NCBI GenBank assembly: GCA_017643215.1
Contig: JAEPNV010000016.1
Coordinates: forward strand, 1-64,000
DNA: 64,000 nucleotides
Source of the DNA: Roseibium sp.
GTDB taxonomy: Bacteria; Pseudomonadota; Alphaproteobacteria; Rhizobiales; Stappiaceae
Direction of reading: 5' to 3'
Shown one piece after another: positions 55,151 through 63,541 of the stretch (its first letter is position 1; the number at the start of each line of letters is the position of its first letter). Below the pieces are notes generated by a model. The model was not told the DNA's origin, searched no databases, and worked only from the letters and a program-made list of their open reading frames with translations. The translations under genes were made by a program, and so were the position numbers.

Positions 55151-56052
55151 TGACCGCCATTTCCGAAAACACAGCTGCCGCCGCCGAACCGCGCCGCGCC
55201 AGCGCCTTCAATCCGGCTCGTGTCGTGCTCTACGCGCTGCTTGCCCTCTTTTGCATCTACTACCTGCTGCCGCTCTATGTGATGGTGGTCAACTCGCTGA
55301 AGCCGCTGTCGGAAATCACGGCCGGCGGCATGATGGCCCTGCCCGGCGACTGGACGATCGCGCCGTGGCAAAGTGCCTGGTCGTCGGCGCAGGTCGGCGT
55401 CGAGGCAACGGGTCTGAGGCCCTACTTTGTCAACTCGATCCTGATGGTCGTTCCGGCTGTCGCCCTGTCGACGATCCTGGGCGCACTCAATGGCTACGTG
55501 TTGACCAAGTGGCCGTTCCGCGGCGCGTCGATCCTGTTCGGCCTGCTGCTGTTCGGCTGCTTCATTCCGTTCCAGATGGTGTTGATCCCGATGGCGCGCA
55601 TGCTCGGCCTGATGGGGCTCGCCGGGTCCGTGCCCGGGCTCATCTTCGTGCACCTTGTCTACGGCATCGGATTCTCGACGCTCTATTTCCGCAATTACTA
55701 CGCGGCCTTTCCGACCGAACTGGTGCGGGCCGCGCAGATCGACGGCGCCGGGTTCTTCACCATCTTCTGGCGGATCCTGCTGCCGTCCTCCGGCCCGATC
55801 GCGGTCGTCTGCATCATCTGGCAGTTCACCAACATCTGGAACGACTTCCTGTTCGGGGCCTCGTTCTCCGATTTCGACAGCCAGCCGATGACCGTGGCCC
55901 TCAACAACCTCGTGCAGTCTTCGACGGGTGTGAAGGAATACAACGTCCATTTCGCCGGTGCGATCATGGCCGCGCTCCCCACTCTTCTCGTCTACATCGT
56001 TGCCGGGCGCTTCTTCGTCCGCGGCCTGATGGCCGGGTCCGTGAAAGGATAG
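55150..56052 (+). CDS. Sugar ABC transporter permease, MalG/GtsC type
   Basis: A 300-residue permease with six membrane helices (first helix VVLYALLALFCIYYLLPLYV). Its coupling loop is RAAQIDGAGFFTIFWRILLP near residue 195. Starts at ATG 55150, one base inside the stop of the previous gene; a GTG three bases upstream is also in frame. Confidence 0.92.
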   Translation: MTAISENTAAAAEPRRASAFNPARVVLYALLALFCIYYLLPLYVMVVNSLKPLSEITAGGMMALPGDWTIAPWQSAWSSAQVGVEATGLRPYFVNSILMVVPAVALSTILGALNGYVLTKWPFRGASILFGLLLFGCFIPFQMVLIPMARMLGLMGLAGSVPGLIFVHLVYGIGFSTLYFRNYYAAFPTELVRAAQIDGAGFFTIFWRILLPSSGPIAVVCIIWQFTNIWNDFLFGASFSDFDSQPMTVALNNLVQSSTGVKEYNVHFAGAIMAALPTLLVYIVAGRFFVRGLMAGSVKG

Positions 56053-56056
56053 GACT

Positions 56057-57166
56057 ATGGGTTTTCTCGACATCAACAAAGCCACCAAAGCCTATGGCGC
56101 CGTGCAGGTGCTGCATGAAACCAACATCTCGGTGGAAGAAGGCGAATTCCTGGTTCTCGTCGGACCGTCCGGGTGCGGCAAGTCCACGCTGCTCAACATG
56201 ATCGCCGGTCTTGAGGACATCACCACCGGCGAGATCGCCATCCGCGACCGCAGCATGAACGGCGTCAAGCCGGCGGACCGGAACATCGCCATGGTGTTTC
56301 AGTCCTACGCGCTTTACCCGAACATGACGGTCAAGGGGAACATCTCCTTCGGCATGGAAATGCACGGCATTGCCAAGGCCGAACGCGAGAAGCGGATTTC
56401 CCAGGTCGCGGATCTTCTTCAAATCACGCACCTTCTTGACCGCAAGCCGGGTCAGCTTTCCGGCGGTCAGCGCCAACGCGTCGCCATGGGCCGGGCTCTT
56501 GTCCGCGAGCCGGATGTCTTCCTGTTCGATGAGCCGCTGTCGAATCTCGACGCCAAGCTCCGCGTCGACATGCGGACGGAAATCAAGAAGCTTCACCAAA
56601 AGCTTGGCACCACGATTGTCTATGTGACCCACGATCAGATCGAGGCCCTGACCCTGTCGACGCGGATCGCGGTGATGTTCGGCGGCTACGTCCAGCAGCT
56701 CGGCACGCCGAAGGAAATCTACGACAATCCGGCCAACATGTTCGTCGCCGGTTTCATGGGCTCGCCCTCGATGAACCTGTTCCCGGCCAAGGTCGTGTCG
56801 GCAAACGGCGTTCCGGCCGCGGAAGTGCGGCTCGCCGACGGCAATGCGGCGATGATCCCGTTCGCGAGCGGGCGCATGAACGGCAATGACGGCCGGGACA
56901 TCATTTTGGGCATCCGGCCGGAGGCCATCACCGACCGCGACGGGGCGGACCGCAATTCGGACGCGGTCCATATCGTCGACATGCCGGTCGAGGTAACTGA
57001 GCCCGCCGGATCCGACACCTTCGTCGTCAGCCAGATCGGCGGCAAGGACGTGACCGGACGGTTCCGCGCGGATGTCGCCGTCAACGCCGGCCAGCGGTTC
57101 CCGTTCGCGTTCAACATGGAAAAGGCGGTCGCCTTTGATCCGCAAAGCGAACAGCGGATCGCCTGA
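56057..57166 (+). CDS. Sugar ABC transporter ATP-binding protein, MalK/UgpC type
   Basis: A 369-residue ATPase: Walker A GPSGCGKSTLL, signature LSGGQRQRVAMG, Walker B VFLFDEPLSNLDAKLR, switch His YVTHDQIEALTLS, and a C-terminal regulatory OB domain (residues 240-369). Energises the cluster B importer. Four bases after the permease. Confidence 0.94.
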   Translation: MGFLDINKATKAYGAVQVLHETNISVEEGEFLVLVGPSGCGKSTLLNMIAGLEDITTGEIAIRDRSMNGVKPADRNIAMVFQSYALYPNMTVKGNISFGMEMHGIAKAEREKRISQVADLLQITHLLDRKPGQLSGGQRQRVAMGRALVREPDVFLFDEPLSNLDAKLRVDMRTEIKKLHQKLGTTIVYVTHDQIEALTLSTRIAVMFGGYVQQLGTPKEIYDNPANMFVAGFMGSPSMNLFPAKVVSANGVPAAEVRLADGNAAMIPFASGRMNGNDGRDIILGIRPEAITDRDGADRNSDAVHIVDMPVEVTEPAGSDTFVVSQIGGKDVTGRFRADVAVNAGQRFPFAFNMEKAVAFDPQSEQRIA

Positions 57167-57168
57167 CG

Positions 57169-58653
57169 ATGTTTGACGGGCCGGACATCGTGATCATCGG
57201 GAGCGGCATGGGCGGCGCCAGTCTGGCGGCCGGCCTTGCCCCGACCGGTGCCAGGATTACGATCCTGGAGCGCGGATACCCAATCCCGGATGACGCGCCG
57301 GCCCGCGATCCCTGGCGGATCTATACAAACAGCGCTTTCCGGTCCAAGGAAACCTGGCTGGACGAAACCGGCCGACCGTTCGAACCGGGCAACTATTACA
57401 ATGTCGGCGGCAACTCCAAGCTCTATGGCGCCGTCCTGATCCGTTACCGCGAAGCCGACTTCAAGGCGATGGAACACCATGACGGGGTCTCTCCCGCATG
57501 GCCATTCGCGTATGACGAACTCAAACCCTGGTACGACAAGGCCGAACAGCTTTATCAAGTGCGCGGCGATGTGGCCTCGGACCGCACCGAGCCGGCCCAT
57601 GGCGCGCCCTACCCCTTTCCGCCGGTCCCCGATGAACCGGCCATCGCGGACGCCCGCGCCCGGCTGGAACGGGTCGGCGTTCCGCCGTTCACCTTGCCGC
57701 TCGGCGTCGACATCGACCGGTGGCTTTCCGCCGGCCAATCCGGCTGGGACGGCTATCCCGATCAGCGCTGCGGCAAGATGGACGCTGAGACCTGCGGCCT
57801 CGCCGCGGCCCTTGCCCATGACAACGTCCAGCTCATCACCGGCGCCAAGGTCAAAAACCTTAAGATCGGGCGGGACAACCGTCGGATCGCGGAGGTCGTT
57901 TATGAAAAGGGCGGCGAGGAGCATACCCTCAAGCCGGATTTCTTCGCCGTGTGCGCCGGTGCGGTGCAATCGGCCGCGCTGCTGTTGCGGTCGGGCCTTG
58001 CCAACAGCACGGACCAGGTCGGCCGCCATTTCATGAACCACAACGCGACCGCCATGATCGCGATCGATCCGCGGTTCAAGAACGACGCGGTCTACCAGAA
58101 GACCTTTGGCATCAACGAGTGGTATCTGTCGGACGGCAATGGCGGCAAACCGCTCGGCAATGTCCAGCTTCTGGGACGGGTGACACCGGACATCCTGAAG
58201 ATCCAGGTGCCGCAGTTGCCCATGCCCGCCGCGCGCTGGATTTCCGGGCACGCGCTCGATCTTTATCTCATTTCAGAGGACCTGCCGGATCCCGAAAGCC
58301 GGGTGACCTTGAGCGGTGATAAGATCCAGCTTCGCTGGCGGCGGTCCAACATGACGGCGCACAAAAAGCTCGTTTCCAAGACCCGCAAAGCGCTGCGGGC
58401 GGCCGGCTTTCCGGTCGCGCTGGCGCGTTTGTTTGACGGCCGTGTACCGTCGCACCAATGCGGGACGGTCCGTCTTGGCGACGACCCGGCATCCTCGGTG
58501 CTCGATCCCGAGTGCCGGTCCTGGGACCATCCCAACCTTTTCGTGACCGACGCCGGCGCCCTGCCGACCTCCGCGGCGGTCAACCCGGCCCTGACCGTCG
58601 CCGCTCTGGCGCTCAGGGCCTCCAACACCATCACCAAGGACCTTGCGGCATGA
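57169..58653 (+). CDS. GMC-family FAD oxidoreductase, sugar-oxidase-like subgroup
   Basis: A 494-residue flavoprotein, distinct from the two paralogous GMC enzymes of the clusters. FAD fold: DIVIIGSGMGGASLAAGLA; GGNSKLYGAVLIRYREADF is the flavin loop; the catalytic pair region reads VPSHQCGTVRLGDDPASSVL with the second site in DAGALPTSAAVNPALTVAALA. The SHQCGT motif and overall plan resemble pyranose-2-oxidase and 3-ketoglycoside-forming sugar oxidases. A sugar ring hydroxyl is therefore the likely target (inference). No signal peptide. It lies between the ATPase gene and the SDR gene and overlaps the latter by 4 bases. Confidence 0.88.
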   Translation: MFDGPDIVIIGSGMGGASLAAGLAPTGARITILERGYPIPDDAPARDPWRIYTNSAFRSKETWLDETGRPFEPGNYYNVGGNSKLYGAVLIRYREADFKAMEHHDGVSPAWPFAYDELKPWYDKAEQLYQVRGDVASDRTEPAHGAPYPFPPVPDEPAIADARARLERVGVPPFTLPLGVDIDRWLSAGQSGWDGYPDQRCGKMDAETCGLAAALAHDNVQLITGAKVKNLKIGRDNRRIAEVVYEKGGEEHTLKPDFFAVCAGAVQSAALLLRSGLANSTDQVGRHFMNHNATAMIAIDPRFKNDAVYQKTFGINEWYLSDGNGGKPLGNVQLLGRVTPDILKIQVPQLPMPAARWISGHALDLYLISEDLPDPESRVTLSGDKIQLRWRRSNMTAHKKLVSKTRKALRAAGFPVALARLFDGRVPSHQCGTVRLGDDPASSVLDPECRSWDHPNLFVTDAGALPTSAAVNPALTVAALALRASNTITKDLAA

Positions 58654-59408
58654 ATAAAGTCGCGCTGATCACCGGCGGCCAGAAAGGCATCGGTTTTGGC
58701 ATCGCGGAAGCGCTCATTGCGGCCGGATACCACGTTGCCCTCGCATCCCGCAGCGCCGCCGACAGCCCGGACGTGCAGGACGCGCTGTCAAAACTGGGGC
58801 CCGACGCCCGCTACTATTCCCATGACATGCAGGATGTGGAGCGGCACGGCGCGCTGGTCGACCGGATCGAGGCCGACATGGGTCCCGTGACCGCCTTGGT
58901 GTCGAATGCCGGGGTGCCGGCCAAGGTCCGCGGCGACATGCTCGATATCGTTCCGGACAATTTCGATTTTGTGCTCAACGTCAATCTGCGCGGCGCGTTT
59001 TTCCTCGCCCAAGAGGTCGCCAGGCGGATGATCGCACGCGCGGACGGCGCCTACCAGTCGATCACCTTCGTAACCTCGGTCAGCGCCTCGATGGTGTCCA
59101 TCGAGCGGGCCGAATACTGCATCTCCAAGGCCGGCGCGGCGATGATGGCCGAACTCTTCGCCGTCCGGCTCGCGCCGCACGGCATCGGCGTCTTCGAGCT
59201 GCGGCCCGGCATCATCGAGACCGGCATGACCGCCGGCGTCAAGGACAAGTACACCGCACGGATCGAGGGCGGCCTGGTGCCCGCGGCCCGGTGGGGACAG
59301 CCCGCCGATATCGGCGGGATTGTCGTCCCGATCGCCGAGGGCCAGATGGCGTTTGCCACCGGCTCGGCCATTCCGGTCGATGGCGGCCTGTCGATCCCGC
59401 GGCTTTGA
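58650..59408 (+). CDS. SDR-family oxidoreductase, cluster B
   Basis: A 252-residue short-chain dehydrogenase: TGGQKGIGFG nucleotide loop, SNAGVP in place of the common NNAG, and catalytic EYCISKAGAAMM. Paralogue of the cluster A SDR at 41333. ATG overlaps the GMC stop by 4 bases (ATGA), which implies coupled translation. Confidence 0.91.
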   Translation: MNKVALITGGQKGIGFGIAEALIAAGYHVALASRSAADSPDVQDALSKLGPDARYYSHDMQDVERHGALVDRIEADMGPVTALVSNAGVPAKVRGDMLDIVPDNFDFVLNVNLRGAFFLAQEVARRMIARADGAYQSITFVTSVSASMVSIERAEYCISKAGAAMMAELFAVRLAPHGIGVFELRPGIIETGMTAGVKDKYTARIEGGLVPAARWGQPADIGGIVVPIAEGQMAFATGSAIPVDGGLSIPRL

Positions 59409-59418
59409 GGACAGTGTG

Positions 59419-61011
59419 ATGGCGGAAGGCTACGATTTCATCATCATTGGCGGCGGCAGCGCGGGATCGGTCCTGGCGGCGCGCTTGTCGGAAAACCCGG
59501 ACGTATCCGTGCTCGTTTTGGAAGCCGGCGGGCGCGACTGGCATCCGTTTTATCATGTGCCCGCCGGCTTTGCGAAAATGACCAAGGGCATCGGCTCCTG
59601 GGGCTGGCACACCGTTCCGCAAAAGCACATGAAGGACCGGGTGTTCCGCTACACCCAGGCCAAGGTGATCGGCGGCGGATCGGCGATCAACGCGCAGATC
59701 TATACGCGCGGCAACGCCCGCGACTATGACGAATGGCGGCAGATGGGCTGTGACGGCTGGGGCTATGAGGACGTCCTGCCCTACTTCAAGAAGGCCGAAG
59801 ACAACGACACCTTCGAAAACCGGTATCACGGCAGGGGCGGACCGCTTGGCGTGTCGAAGCCCCGCGCGCCCTTGCCGATTTGTGACGCCTATTTCGAAGC
59901 CGCCGCCGAGCTCGGCATTCCCTTCAATGACGACCTGACCGGCGCGACACAAGATGGCGTCGGTTACTACCAGCTCACCCAGCGCAACGCCCGGCGGTCC
60001 TCCGCGGCGATGGCCTATCTGGCGCCGAACCGGGGCCGGTCCAACCTGACGGTCAAGACCGGGCTGCAGGTGCGGCGGATCGCCGTCGAAAACGGCCGGG
60101 CGACGGGACTCGAGTTGACCGACGGGACGCGTATCACCGCGGCCAAAGAGGTCATCCTGTCCTGCGGGTCCATCGGCTCGCCCCGCCTCTTGCAACTGTC
60201 GGGCATCGGCCCGGCCGATCATTTGAGCGGGCTCGGGATCAAGGTTGTTCACGATCAACCGGAGGTCGGCGCGAACCTTCAGGATCATCTCGACCTTTAC
60301 TGTATCAGCGAGGTGAGCGGCCCTTATACCTACGACCGCTACGCGAAGCTCCACTGGTCGGCGGTCGCCGGACTGCAATACCTTTTCACCAAGGGTGGAC
60401 CCGTGGCCTCCAGCCTGTTTGAGACCGGCGGCTTCTGGTACGCGAACAAGGAGGCACGCTCGCCCGACCTGCAGTTCCATCTGGGTCTGGGCACCGGCAT
60501 TGAATCGGGTGTGGCCGCCATGCCCGATGGCGGCGTCACGCTCAATTCATGCTACTTGCGCCCCCGCGCGCGCGGCACGGTCCGTTTGCAAAGCGCCGAT
60601 CCGGCCAAGGCGCCGCTCATCGATCCCAACTACCTGTCGGACCCGAACGACCGGGAGATGTCGATCCGCGGCCTGAAACTGACACAGGACATCCTCGCCC
60701 AGGGCCCGTTGAAGAAGTTCATCAAGGCCGAGCGGCTCCCTGGACCCGGCGTGAAGACGGACGACGAGTATTTCAACTTCATCTGCGAGCACTCCAAGAC
60801 CTCGCACCACCCGGTCGGCACCTGCCGTATGGGCCCTGATCCGAACGCGGTTCTCGACACACGCCTGCGCATGAACGGGATCGAGGGTTTGCGGGTCGCC
60901 GATGCGTCGATCATGCCGACCATCATCTCGTCCAACACCAATGCCGCGGCCATCATGATCGGCGAAAAGGCCGCCGACATGATCCGTGAAGACAACGGGA
61001 TAGCCTCATGA
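59419..61011 (+). CDS. GMC-family FAD oxidoreductase, cluster B
   Basis: About 530 residues, paralogue of the cluster A enzyme at 29720. FAD fold DFIIIGGGSAGSVLAARLSE, signature 1 AKVIGGGSAINAQIYTRG, signature 2 SCGSIGSPRLLQLSGIGP, catalytic His in SHHPVGTCRMGPD and the Asn region SSNTNAAAIMIGEKA. ATG 59419 has AGGA 7-8 bases upstream; a longer frame to 59320 overlaps the SDR gene. Its end overlaps the Dabb gene by 4 bases, so the two products are made together. Confidence 0.94.
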   Translation: MAEGYDFIIIGGGSAGSVLAARLSENPDVSVLVLEAGGRDWHPFYHVPAGFAKMTKGIGSWGWHTVPQKHMKDRVFRYTQAKVIGGGSAINAQIYTRGNARDYDEWRQMGCDGWGYEDVLPYFKKAEDNDTFENRYHGRGGPLGVSKPRAPLPICDAYFEAAAELGIPFNDDLTGATQDGVGYYQLTQRNARRSSAAMAYLAPNRGRSNLTVKTGLQVRRIAVENGRATGLELTDGTRITAAKEVILSCGSIGSPRLLQLSGIGPADHLSGLGIKVVHDQPEVGANLQDHLDLYCISEVSGPYTYDRYAKLHWSAVAGLQYLFTKGGPVASSLFETGGFWYANKEARSPDLQFHLGLGTGIESGVAAMPDGGVTLNSCYLRPRARGTVRLQSADPAKAPLIDPNYLSDPNDREMSIRGLKLTQDILAQGPLKKFIKAERLPGPGVKTDDEYFNFICEHSKTSHHPVGTCRMGPDPNAVLDTRLRMNGIEGLRVADASIMPTIISSNTNAAAIMIGEKAADMIREDNGIAS

Positions 61012-61331
61012 TCCGCCATATCGTCCTGGTCCGCTTCCGCCCCGATGTGTCCGAACAGACGATTTCGGCCCTCTTCCAAGAACTGCACGAGATCGAGGAC
61101 AAAATTCCAGGCTTGATCGCGATGACCTCGGGCCGCAGCGAGAGCCCGGAAAAGATCGAGCGCGGCTACATGCACGGTTTTGTCGTCGACTTTGCCGACT
61201 GGGACGCGCTGGCCGCTTACCAGGACCATCCCGATCACAACGCGCTCGGCGCCAAACTGGTCGCCAACGCGGTCGGCGGGCTTGACGGCATTCTGGTTCT
61301 GGACATTCCCGTCGCCGCGCGCGCGGCGTGA
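61008..61331 (+). CDS. Dabb domain protein, cluster B
   Basis: A 107-residue dimeric A/B barrel protein, counterpart of the one at 41008 (MIRHIVLVRFRPDVSEQTIS; DHNALGAKLVANAVGGLDGILVLD at the end, where cluster A has HKAIGARLMASLDGGVNGIFVCD). ATGA overlap with the GMC gene. The pairing with DUF993 in both clusters suggests that it acts on the same intermediate, either as a small lyase/isomerase or as a carrier. Confidence 0.88.
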   Translation: MIRHIVLVRFRPDVSEQTISALFQELHEIEDKIPGLIAMTSGRSESPEKIERGYMHGFVVDFADWDALAAYQDHPDHNALGAKLVANAVGGLDGILVLDIPVAARAA

Positions 61332-61352
61332 TCTCAACACACAGGTTTTTCG

Positions 61353-62516
61353 ATGCTCACCCTTCCAACCTATGACAACCGACTGGAACCTTACACGCTT
61401 ACCGGTGAGGCTCTGACGCCGCGCGCGCCGCAGGTGCCGCTCACACGTACCGCCTTCGCCGCGGCCCATGTCGTGTCGGATCCGCTGGCAGAGCGCGATC
61501 CGTGGGTCGGCTCGCCCGCTGTCGATTGGGAGAACACGCTCAAGTTCCGCCATTGGCTCTGGGACCAGGGCCTGGGGCTCGCCGAAGCCATGGACACGGC
61601 ACAGCGCGGCATGGGCGTGGATTGGAAGACGGCAAAGGAACTCATCGAACGCACCATGGCGGAGGCCAAGCGTCACCCCTTGAAGCCGCGCGTGGCGTGC
61701 GGTGCCGGCACCGATCAGCTGCCGCTTTCGGACCTGACGGACGCCGACAAAATCATCGCGGCGTACAGCGAACAAATGGAAGCGATCGAGGCGGCCGGCG
61801 GACAGGTCATCCTGATGGCCTCACGGGCGTTTCCAGCCATCGGCGCCGGCCCGGACACCTACCGGGATGTCTATGGAAAGCTGCTGACCCAGGCGTCCGA
61901 TCCGGTCATCCTCCATTGGCTGGGTGACATGTTCGACCCGGCGCTGAAAGGGTACTGGGGCGCCGACGATGTCGCCGCGGCCTCCGACGCGGTGCTGTCG
62001 ATCATCGAAACCCACGCCGGCAAGGTCGACGGCATCAAGATCTCCCTGCTCGACCAGGCCCATGAGGAAGCCTTCCGCGCCCGTCTTCCGAATGGCGTCC
62101 GGCTTTATACCGGGGACGACTTCAACTACGCCGATCTGATCCGGGGCGACGGGACGCATTACTCCCATGCACTGCTTGGCGCGTTCGCGGCGATCGCACC
62201 GGTCGCCAGCCAGGCGCTCGAGGCGCTCGCGAAGGACGATCTTGAAACCTATCACGCGCTGTTTGCGCCGACCGTGCCGCTCAGCCGGGAGATCTTCAAG
62301 GCGCCGACCCAGTTCTACAAGGCGGGGATTGCGTTTCTTGCCTGGCTTAACGATGCCCAGAGCCACTTCATCATGCCGGGCGGGTTTCAGTCGTCCCGCG
62401 AGATCACGCACTACGCCGAAGTGTTCCGGCTTGCGGACCAATCCCGGCTGCTGTCACGCCCCGATGTGGCGGAAGAGCGCATGGCGTTGCTCCTGCGCCT
62501 TCACGGGATCACATAG
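61353..62516 (+). CDS. DUF993-family TIM-barrel protein, cluster B
   Basis: A 387-residue paralogue of the cluster A DUF993 protein, about the same length and alignable end to end. Candidate Schiff-base Lys229 lies in KVDGIKISLLD. Other shared blocks are GLGLAEAMDTAQRGMG, VILHWLGDMFDPAL, YTGDDFNYADLI and FLAWLNDAQSHF. Reaction unknown; a DHDPS-like aldolase or hydrolase is plausible. 21 bases after the Dabb gene and 5 before the LacI gene. Confidence 0.88.
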   Translation: MLTLPTYDNRLEPYTLTGEALTPRAPQVPLTRTAFAAAHVVSDPLAERDPWVGSPAVDWENTLKFRHWLWDQGLGLAEAMDTAQRGMGVDWKTAKELIERTMAEAKRHPLKPRVACGAGTDQLPLSDLTDADKIIAAYSEQMEAIEAAGGQVILMASRAFPAIGAGPDTYRDVYGKLLTQASDPVILHWLGDMFDPALKGYWGADDVAAASDAVLSIIETHAGKVDGIKISLLDQAHEEAFRARLPNGVRLYTGDDFNYADLIRGDGTHYSHALLGAFAAIAPVASQALEALAKDDLETYHALFAPTVPLSREIFKAPTQFYKAGIAFLAWLNDAQSHFIMPGGFQSSREITHYAEVFRLADQSRLLSRPDVAEERMALLLRLHGIT

Positions 62517-62521
62517 GCGCC

Positions 62522-63529
62522 ATGAAAAAGCGGCCAACCATTCTCGATGTTGCCCGGCACGCGGGCGTGTCCAAATCCACCGTTTCCCTGGTTCTTCAGA
62601 ACTCACCGGTGGTCAGGGACACGACACGGCGCGACGTCGAGAAGGCCATGGCGGCGCTGAACTATGTCTACAACCGATCGGCTGCCGGTCTGCGCGGGGC
62701 GGCAACAGATCTCATCGGTCTCATCATCAACGACCTGAGGAACCCGTTCTTCACCGAATTCGCCGCGAGCGCGCAGATGGCCTTTGCCCGCAAGGGCTAT
62801 TCAACGGTCATCGCCAACACGGATGAGGATCCGGACATTCAGGTTCAGGTGATCGATTCCATGATCGAGCACGGCGTATCGGCCTTCGTCATCTCGCCGG
62901 CCTATGACGCGACACCAGCCGCGTTTGAACGCATCGAGCGGGCCGGCATCCCCGCCATGCAAGTGCTCAGGCAAATCGATCCGCGCACGGACGTGTTTCC
63001 GTTCGCCTCACTCGACTATGCCACAGGCGGCGCGGTGGCCACCCAGCATTTGATCGACCTCGGGTGCCGGCACATTGCCTTCATCGGCGGGCTGGAGGAC
63101 CGGCCGATCACGCTGGAACGCCGGTCCGGCTACAACCAGGTGATGGCCGAGCATCAATTCAAGACGACGCATCTGCCCGGGCGCCCGTCGCGGGCCTTTG
63201 GCCGGGACGCCGCTCTGGAGCTGAACTCGCACCACAAGAGCATCAATGCCGTCGTTTGCTTTAGCGATCTCGTTGCCCTCGGCATGCTGGCCGGTTTCGC
63301 GGAAATCGGAGTTCAAGTCGGATCGGACTTCCGGATCGTCGGATTTGACGATATTGAGGAGTGTTCGCTGGTCTATCCCCGGCTCAGCTCGGTGCGGTGC
63401 AATACCGCGCTGTTCGGCGAGGACACCGCCAACGCCATGCTGGATTGGATCGTCGACGACAAACGCCCGCCGGATACACAGCGCTACAAAGTGGACCTGA
63501 TTGCCCGGCAATCCAGCCTGGGCGCTTAA
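62522..63529 (+). CDS. LacI-family repressor of cluster B
   Basis: A 335-residue LacI/GalR regulator. Helix-turn-helix at residues 5-28 (TILDVARHAGVSKSTVSLVL), the hinge helix with RSAAGLRG, then a periplasmic-binding-like sensor (LIGLIINDLRNPFF... AFIGGLEDRPITLERRSGY, FRIVGFDDIEE). Most likely binds O1 and O2 at 47955 and 47984 and lets go when a sugar-like inducer binds. As a late gene of the operon it would repress itself too. Confidence 0.93.
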   Translation: MKKRPTILDVARHAGVSKSTVSLVLQNSPVVRDTTRRDVEKAMAALNYVYNRSAAGLRGAATDLIGLIINDLRNPFFTEFAASAQMAFARKGYSTVIANTDEDPDIQVQVIDSMIEHGVSAFVISPAYDATPAAFERIERAGIPAMQVLRQIDPRTDVFPFASLDYATGGAVATQHLIDLGCRHIAFIGGLEDRPITLERRSGYNQVMAEHQFKTTHLPGRPSRAFGRDAALELNSHHKSINAVVCFSDLVALGMLAGFAEIGVQVGSDFRIVGFDDIEECSLVYPRLSSVRCNTALFGEDTANAMLDWIVDDKRPPDTQRYKVDLIARQSSLGA

Positions 63530-63541
63530 GAGAAAACCAGC

